The notes under the pieces were generated by a model. It was not told the DNA's origin. It worked only from the letters and a program-made list of their open reading frames with translations, and did no database searches. Both the position numbers and the translations under genes were made by a program. A stretch of 64,000 nucleotides of DNA, from positions 29,765,563 through 29,829,562 of the forward strand of contig CM026400.1 of the NCBI GenBank assembly GCA_014843695.1. Reading direction: 5' to 3'. Positions within the stretch are counted from its first letter, which is position 1. Each line of letters begins with the position of its first letter. Origin of the DNA: Archivesica marissinica. Lineage: Eukaryota; Mollusca; Bivalvia; Venerida; Vesicomyidae. Of this stretch, positions 57,463 to 64,000 are shown piece by piece.

Positions 57463-58905
57463 ATGGCCAGCAAAAACCTTGAGTCAGATTTCTTTAATGA
57501 GGACACTACACACGGTTATATTAAAAGATTAATGTATAAAAAATATCTGCAAGCCTATATTGCCAAAACACAATCTGTAAATAGATACAGAACCGTTATA
57601 ATTGATGGATTTGCAGGAGCTGGCCGCTATGGGAACGAATGGCCAGGTGCTATCGAGAGCTATGGTTCTCCACTCATTGCTGTAATGGTAGCACTTCGGT
57701 TCCTTAGCAGAAAATTGGGAGAAGAAAATATCGTCTTTGGTCCGCCGTCATCAGTCACGGAATCTGAACTTGAAATGGAAATGAATGCACTTGAAATCAA
57801 CACATCTGATATACGGCCGGACACTATTTGTCTTCAAGACTTTGCCATTTCCCTATACTTCATAGAAAACAACATTGACAATTACACGCGACTCCTATCG
57901 AATGTGAAACAACTCCTCGTATACTTTTTGGGGAAGTATTTTCCCGACACAACGTACTCGGAGCACCGAACATCTGGTGGCCATGTTGTGCTTCACAGAC
58001 TAACAGATGTTAGTATTCAGATTGCAATATTCCAAGGGGAGTTTAAAGAGTTTGATCCACCTAGTGAACTGTCGGAAGGGAATATACGTAGTCTTACTTT
58101 CCTGGATCCTTTTGGATACTCGCATACGCCGATGCAACACGTTGCACGGTTTGCGTCTGGGAAAGGACACGAATTGTTCATCAACTTTATGAGTAGTTAT
58201 GTGAATCGCTTTGTTTCAAGAAGCCCAGGTGCTGTTGTCGATCTGTATGGTATAGATGACCCTTCTTATGCAGGTGAAAACTTTCTTGCACAATATGAGG
58301 AGGAGGAGAACATGTCGCTAGAGGATACAAGAGTCGAGTTTGTGAAACAGGTAATTTTTTTCAACAGAGATCACGTACATGGAAGGCGTGTAAATAATGT
58401 ACAGAAATGCGCTGAAAACTACGAACAGTTTCTGAAGACGAAAACAGGAAGTGAATTTGCGCTCTCATTTGAGGTAAGAGGAAAGGGTAACACAATCATA
58501 TATCATATGATTCATATCACGAATCATCACAAAGGACTAGAAGCTATGAAGGAAGCAATGAATAGATGTTCACAAACAGAAGGCCAGATGAAAATGTCCG
58601 ACTTTAATATCCTCAGGAAGGGACACGAGCTAAACCTTGGCAATTGTGATGACCAAAACAGAGTTGCGGATGCTATTTTTAATAATTTCGTTAAACAAAA
58701 AAAGGTTGAAATAGATACAGTAAGCGACTTTGTATGGCTAGACACCCCATATGTATATCGGAAGAAACCGCTTAAAATTCTACAAATGGACGGAAGGATA
58801 ACCGATGTTCAGGACAACCATGGACAATTACAGAAGCGAATATATACATTTCCAAATCTCACCAAGTGGCTCATTTCTTTTCAGGATAGAAGACCGACAT
58901 GTTAA
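57463..58905 (+). CDS. TcmP-like protein (three-Cys-motif partner family)
   Basis: A 480-codon open frame without introns. The start ATG has a strong context (AAAATGG) 33 bases after an evident splice acceptor. Seen: K-rich N-terminus with KKYLQAYIAKTQ (26-37), DGFAGAGRY (48-56) resembling a Rossmann/methyltransferase nucleotide loop, GSPLIAV (68-74), FLDPFGYSHTP (213-223) and INFMSSYVNRF (240-250). This order (K..YL..Y, DGFAGxGxY, GSP, DPFG, iNF) is that of the TcmP family (TIGR04474), common in bacteria where it is encoded with a three-Cys-motif protein; the biochemical role is not established. No such partner is visible here. Residues 90-130 look like an extra insert, and ~385-470 is a C-terminal extension. 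Family placement is from motif recognition, not a search. Confidence 0.72.
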   Translation: MASKNLESDFFNEDTTHGYIKRLMYKKYLQAYIAKTQSVNRYRTVIIDGFAGAGRYGNEWPGAIESYGSPLIAVMVALRFLSRKLGEENIVFGPPSSVTESELEMEMNALEINTSDIRPDTICLQDFAISLYFIENNIDNYTRLLSNVKQLLVYFLGKYFPDTTYSEHRTSGGHVVLHRLTDVSIQIAIFQGEFKEFDPPSELSEGNIRSLTFLDPFGYSHTPMQHVARFASGKGHELFINFMSSYVNRFVSRSPGAVVDLYGIDDPSYAGENFLAQYEEEENMSLEDTRVEFVKQVIFFNRDHVHGRRVNNVQKCAENYEQFLKTKTGSEFALSFEVRGKGNTIIYHMIHITNHHKGLEAMKEAMNRCSQTEGQMKMSDFNILRKGHELNLGNCDDQNRVADAIFNNFVKQKKVEIDTVSDFVWLDTPYVYRKKPLKILQMDGRITDVQDNHGQLQKRIYTFPNLTKWLISFQDRRPTC

Positions 58906-58931
58906 ACCACGCATCGGACGGCTTAAACTCG

Positions 58932-59045
58932 TGCATCAAAGGAGATATAGAATCTGGCAACTGTGATGACCAAAACAAAGTTGTGGATGCTATTTAGAAA
59001 AATGTTGCTGGACAAAAAAATGTTGGATATATATATAGTAAGTTC
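58932..59045 (+). pseudogene. Partial, broken copy of the TcmP-like gene's 3' part
   Basis: Aligns with 58635-58722 of the intact gene: both share GATGACCAAAACA, then AGTTG and GGATGCTATTT. In the copy the codon after the shared stretch is TAG. Further fragments with GTGCATC...GGAGATATAGAA recur at 59357-59385. It is a diverged tandem remnant. Confidence 0.7.
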
Positions 59046-60147
59046 ATTTATTTTGCGTCGCCACGATAATTAAGTATTCTGCCATGGTTCGCAACAATTC
59101 GGCCGATCGGTTTTTCTCAACAATTTTATATTTACTTTATTAAAAAGACAACATATTATAACATTGCGACATGAATATTGTTTCACAAGCTTCGATTATA
59201 GACGCAGACACCCGCATCGGTGCCTACAAGCTCGTGTGTATATAAACAGAAACAGGACGGAACAACCTAGGAGATCGATAAACTGACAACGCGACGGCGT
59301 AGCCTCATTTATCCAAGAATATTCATAAACTGGCAACGTGATGATGTATTCTCGTGCATCTGAGGAGATATAGAAACTGAGTCACGTATTATCCTCAAAC
59401 GTCCAATATGTATAATATTGGCACTGTGTTCTGAGCTACTCGCCTCAGGATGCTGAGACATGTTTAGAGCTTGGCAGTTAGTAATGAACTGATTAATTTT
59501 ATGTGTACATACAATATTCTGATTTTTGGGCAGTTGTGTAGGTTGCCGAGCAAGTATCTAGCGAAACATTTTTTTACAAACAGACTTGTGCAGTACATCA
59601 ATATAAATTCACAGCCTTCAGAATTTATTGCCGACATGTACAGGATTACGTAAGTCAACAAACAAGAAACGCTTCAGAGACTTACTATGTCTATTGAGAT
59701 AGCTGACCATTTCACATTAGTTAAGCATTGTACGTCCTTGATAGCCTGGGAACATATATTTTGCCTGGTCAGTCAAATAAATATAGTTTAACACCGATAC
59801 TATTAATTGGGCGGTGTTGATATGTTCAGAAACTCAATAACTGGCGGGGTTTCCCGTGAAATTATTAATCCTATTAATAGGCCTATTAGCACGTGACTTA
59901 AGTAATGACGTACTCGAGTCGAAAGCTAGGCACGGCAATGCTGATGAAACTTTATAATTGGCCACCATTGTTTATGGGTCAACGGAACGATAAATAGTTT
60001 TAAAAAGTACAATGTGCGTCTGTTTTGACATATTTACTCAATATTGAAGTCGTCCTTAGTTCAATTACGCCGAATCGATCCATTACCATCTAAATGTAAT
60101 ATTTATAATCTCGTCTATATAAAGCATGCAAACAAATTTCATCATGA
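59046..60147. other. Flank of the TcmP-like gene, no further gene seen
   Basis: Apart from small fragments resembling the TcmP pseudogene copy (59260-59390), nothing recognisable. Candidate polyadenylation motifs (ATTAAA near 59144) are not specific enough to call. Confidence 0.4.
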
Positions 60148-60932
60148 AGAAGCAGCTAAAGCCACAGCACTGAACAAATAGTTTCAGTCCGTCTTCAGCT
60201 CCAAATCCCCACTAAGACTTGCCTCCATTTGTAAAATGAAAATTCAGGACACAAATGGAAACCTGAATGGTCAATCCACGCCAAACATGAATGAGATCAT
60301 GGTCAATCCACGCCAAACATGAACGAGATCACAGTAAGTTCAAATGGCATAGAGAAACTTCTCAATAACCTGAACCCTCATAAGGCTAGTGGTCCTGACC
60401 AAATTAAGCCAATCATACTTCAAACCCTGTCTAAAGAACTCTCACCTATCCTTGAAGTCTTATTCCAAAAATCCCTCAACGAAGGACCACTGCCGGCCCA
60501 GTGGAAGTCAGCAAATGTTGCTCCCATTTACAAAAAATGGGACAAGTCAAACCTCGCCAACTATAGGCCTATCTCACTGACATGTTTCTATGCAAGGTAC
60601 TAGAACATATAGTTTCCTCCTCGATAGTAAAACACTTCACTAACCACAGTATTCTGTACCATTTGCAGCATGGTTTTAGAGAAAAACGGTCGTGCGTTAC
60701 CCAACTAGTAATGCTAGTCAATGACTTGGTTACCTCTGTCTACAATAAGCATCAAGTAGATCTCATCCTATTAGACTTCAGTAAGGCTTTCGATACGGTC
60801 TATCTATCACTGACATCTGCAAATGAATCGGTCACACTCCAAAACGATCTCAAGAGATTAGAAGAGTGGGAGTTGGAGTGGGACATGAAATTTAATCCAC
60901 ACTACTTAAAAATTGCGAAGTTACAAAAATAG
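60148..60932 (+). pseudogene. CR1/L2-like reverse transcriptase fragment
   Basis: A decayed frame with KASGPDQIKP, PAQWKSANVAPIYKK, ANYRPISLT, HGFREKRSCVTQLV and ILLDFSKAFDTV (RT motif A), then SANESVTLQNDLKRLEEWE, which normally comes after the YADD motif. The frame shifts at about 60590. The catalytic YADD block is missing between motif A and SANES. A ~31-bp direct duplication (TGGTCAATCCACGCC) occurs at 60269-60330. No endonuclease is seen. Confidence 0.86.
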
Positions 60933-61365
60933 AAAGATTTTTTATTACGATGATATAGATATTGATATTTATAAATATCTATAAATTATTTCAGTTATAT
61001 TCTTTATATTTTAAATCAATGTTTCCCGATTCCTATTTTGATGCTAGTATGTGTTTTATTTCTTATGTTTTATTTCTTATTTTTATGATATTTTATTTTT
61101 CTACAACACAACTTATACAATTTTACGAGCATCATGAACTTTCAAAATTACGATCCATCTTTGCTCGCTGTGTCAGTGGAGCTGCCACACTCATATGCCG
61201 AATCGGTATCCGAGCCATGTATAGTAATCACTACCTCAGTCGGCTTTTCTCCGGAGTAGTGATCTGGTGCTTGCATCTTGCCAATCAATGAATGTTAATA
61301 AAATCGTGCAAAGGTGTAGCATTTTTATAAAACCAAGAAATAATAAAAATAAAATTTTACCTTTT
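60933..61365. other. No gene seen
   Basis: AT-rich 3' flank of the reverse-transcriptase fragment; includes GCATCTTGCCAATCAATG and a possible poly(A) signal AATAAAAT, which may be an element tail. Confidence 0.4.
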
Positions 61366-61430
61366 CGGGGATCGAACCTGGGACATCTGTCATAATTAGT
61401 GGCATTACCACTGCGCCATCAATCGGATTA
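61366..61430 (-). mobile_element. tRNA-like sequence (SINE head or tRNA pseudogene)
   Basis: The minus strand reads GATTGATGGCGCAGTGGTAA and later CCCAGGTTCGATCCCCG. The A and B boxes are good, but the T-stem and acceptor stem do not pair properly, so a functional tRNA is unlikely. Confidence 0.5.
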
Positions 61431-61777
61431 TATTATCAAGTTAGAACGGCCTTATACTGATTGTAACTTCGTATATGACCTAAGGTCAGCCGAATATGCA
61501 GATGTCTCAAGTAAATGCGTACGTACAATACCTTTGTTTTATCATCTCCTTAATGTAAATATTCATCTTTCGTTGAACATTAAACTTATAAATATTGTAC
61601 ATGAGTGTTGATTGTTTCTCGTTTGTTATTGTAATCACGCTTTGCCGGTCCATCCTGTTACAATTGCTATCACTAAGATTTCCGGATTATTTCGCTTATA
61701 CTAATTTTCAATGGATAAACAGTGATTTTACGATCTACAAATTCTCAAAAGTGAAAATAACATTTAATATAACGGTA

Positions 61778-64000
61778 TTCCAGCAGTGTGTAGTGTGATC
61801 CAGCAGTGTGTGGTGTAGTCCAGCAATGTGTAGTGTAGTCCAGCAGTGTATAGTGTAGTCCAACAGTGTGTGGTGTAGTCCAACAGTGTGTGGTGTAGTC
61901 CAACAGTGTGTGGTGTAGTCCAACAGTGTGTGGTGTAGTCCAACAGTGTGTGGTGTAGTCCAACAGTGTGTGGTGTATTGCAGCAGTGTGTGGTGTAATC
62001 CAGCTGCGAGCTGTGTATTGCAGCAGTGTGTGGTGTAGTCCAGCAGTGTGTGGTGTAGTCCAACAGTGTGTGGTGTAGTCCAACAGTGTGTGGTGTAGTC
62101 CAATAGTGTGTGGTGTAGTCCAACAGTGTGTGGTGTATTGCAGCAGTGTGTGGTGTAATCCAGCTGCGAGCTGTGTATTGCAGCTGCGAGCTGTAGTCCA
62201 GCAGTGTGTGGTGTAGTCCAACAGTGTGTGGTGTAGTCCAACAGTGTGTGGTGTAGTCCAACAGTGTGTGGTGTAGTCCAACAGTGTGTGGTGTAGTCCA
62301 ACAGTGTGTGGTGTATTGCAGCAGTGTGTGGTGTAATCCAGCTGCGAGCTGTGTATTGCAGCAGTGTGTGGTGTAGTCCAGCAGTGTGTGGTGTAGTCCA
62401 ACAGTGTGTGGTGTAGTCCAACAGTGTGTGGTGTAGTCCAGCAGTGTGTAGTGTAGTCCAACAGTGTAGTGTAGTCCAACAGTGTGTGGTGTAGTCCAAC
62501 TGTGTGTGGTGTAGTCCAACAGTGTGTGGTGTAGTCCAACAGTGTGTGGTGTAGTCCAGCAGTGTGTGGTGTAGTCCAACAGTGTGTGGTGTAGTCCAAC
62601 AGTGTGTGGTGTAGTCCAGCAGTGTGTGGTGTAGTCCAGCAGTGTGTGGTGTAGTCCAGCAGTGTGTGGCGTAGTCCAGCAGTGTGTGGCGTGATCCATC
62701 AGTGTGTGGTGTAGTCCAACAGTATGTGGTGTAATCCAACAGTGTGTGGTGTAGTCCAGCAGTGTGTGGTGTAGTCCAGCAGTGTGTGGTGTAGTCCAGC
62801 AGTATGTGGTGTAATCCAGCAGTATGTGGTGTAATCTAGCTGCGAGCTGTGTATTGCAGCAGTGTGTGGTGTAGTCCAGCAGTGTGTGGTGTAGTCCAGC
62901 AGTGTGTGGTGTAGTCCAACAGTATGTGGTGTAGTCCAGCAGTGTGTGGTGTAGTCCAGCAGTGTGTGGTGTAGTCCAGCAGTGTGTGGTGTAGTCCAGC
63001 AGTATGTGGTGTAATCCAGCAGTATGTGGTGTAATCTAGCTGCGAGCTGTGTATTGCAGCAGTGTGTGGTGTAGTCCAGCAGTGTGTGGTGTAGTCCAGC
63101 AGTGTGTGGTGTAGTCCAACAGTGTGTGGTGTAGTCCAACAGTGTGTGGTGTATTCCAGCAGTGTGTGGTGTAATCCAGCTGCGAGCTGTGTATTGCAGC
63201 TGCGAGCTGTAGTCCAGCAGTGTGTGGTGTAGTCCAACAGTGTGTGGTGTAGTCCAACAGTGTGTGGTGTAGTCCAACAGTGTATGGTGTAGTCCAACAG
63301 TGTGTGGTGTAGTCCAACAGTGTGTGGTGTAGTCCAACAGTGTGTGGTGTATTGCAGCAGTGTGTGGTGTAATCCAGCTGCGAGCTGTGTATTGCAGCAG
63401 TGTGTGGTGTAGTCCAGCAGTGTGTGGTTTAGTCCAACAGTGTGTGGTGTAGTCCAACAGTGTGTGGTGTAGTCCAGCAGTGTGTAGTGTAGTCCAACAG
63501 TGTAGTGTAGTCCACAGTGTGTGGTGTAGTCCAACTGTGTGTGGTGTAGTCCAACAGTATGTGGTGTAATCCAACAGTGTGTGGTGTAGTCCAGCAGTGT
63601 GTGGTGTAGTCCAGCAGTGTGTGGTGTAGTCCAGCAGTGTGTGGTGTAGTCCAGCAGTATGTGGTGTAATCCAGCAGTATGTGGTGTAATCTAGCTGCGA
63701 GCTGTGTATTGCAGCAGTGTGTGGTGTAGTCCAGCAGTGTGTGGTGTAGTCCAGCAGTGCGTGGTGTAGTCCAACAGTATGTGGTGTAGTCCAGCAGTGT
63801 GTGGTGTAGTCCAGCAGTGTGTGGTGTAGTCCAGCAGTGTGTGGTGTAGTCCAGCAGTATGTGGTGTAATCCAGCAGTATGTGGTGTAATCTAGCTGCGA
63901 GCTGTGTATTGCAGCAGTGTGTGGTGTAGTTCAACAGTGTGTGGTGTAGTCCAACAGTGTGTGGTGTAGTCCAACAAGTGTGTGGGGTAGTCCAACAGTG
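61778..64000. repeat. 21-bp satellite, about 105 units, running off the window
   Basis: Unit AGCAGTGTGTGGTGTAGTCC plus A, with a variant CAGCTGCGAGCTGTGTATTG. Marked variants recur about 1 kb apart (62161 and 63178), showing higher-order duplication. The long minus-strand open frames are shadows of the stop-free unit. Confidence 0.97.

Noticed and set aside
61735..63934. Several 230-411-codon minus-strand frames rich in Thr, His and Trp
   Set aside because: The 21-bp unit has no stop on that strand, so all three frames are open. Not protein-like.

Overview
This is a eukaryotic nuclear window, most likely from a bivalve mollusc. The evidence is a 12-exon mitochondrial-protease gene with spliceosomal introns, several tRNA-derived SINE families, TTAA- and TA-flanked MITEs, non-LTR retrotransposon remains, and a very high load of minisatellites. 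The species is not determined. There are two 1,000-base runs of N (16650-17649 and 41001-42000).

Main gene. The minus strand from about 41.0 kb down to 13.5 kb carries PMPCA, the alpha subunit of the mitochondrial processing peptidase. All 12 exons can be placed by reading frame, GT-AG splice sites and phase. Exon 1 encodes an Arg/Phe-rich presequence and abuts the second N gap. The spliced product would be about 526 residues. An extra terminal exon, the same except for one fewer Lys codon, lies at 5.4 kb inside a duplicated block. Exons 10 and 11 occur twice around the first N gap in what looks like an unmerged assembly overlap.

The most unusual signal is that four PMPCA exon edges have been turned into tandem repeats. 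The 3' end plus splice donor of exon 4 is repeated about 14 times, and that of exon 5 about 23 times or more in frame. The 3' end of exon 7, fused to a SINE fragment, is present three times. The acceptor plus first 31 coding bases of exon 9 is repeated about 62 times over 3 kb. The introns therefore hold dozens of near-copies of authentic splice sites.

Right part. 42.0-48.2 kb holds a decayed minus-strand non-LTR retrotransposon (ORF1 with zinc knuckles; ORF2 with endonuclease, reverse transcriptase and RNase H). It is interrupted by a 1,145-bp hAT-type element with a perfect 8-bp target duplication. 48.9-54.1 kb is minisatellite DNA, including a captured Ty3/gypsy integrase scrap and a degenerate inverted pair of arrays. 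At 57.4-58.9 kb an uninterrupted 480-codon plus-strand gene encodes a TcmP-like (three-Cys-motif partner) protein, a family known chiefly from prokaryotes. It sits directly after a 77-bp hairpin-forming array, and a broken partial copy of its 3' part follows it. 60.1-60.9 kb is a CR1/L2-like reverse-transcriptase fragment. 61.8-64.0 kb is a 21-bp satellite running off the window.

Left part (0-13 kb) is mostly repeats: about 100 units of a 39-bp minisatellite, MITEs, SINEs and the duplicated PMPCA terminal-exon block. No complete protein-coding gene other than PMPCA and the TcmP-like gene could be supported.
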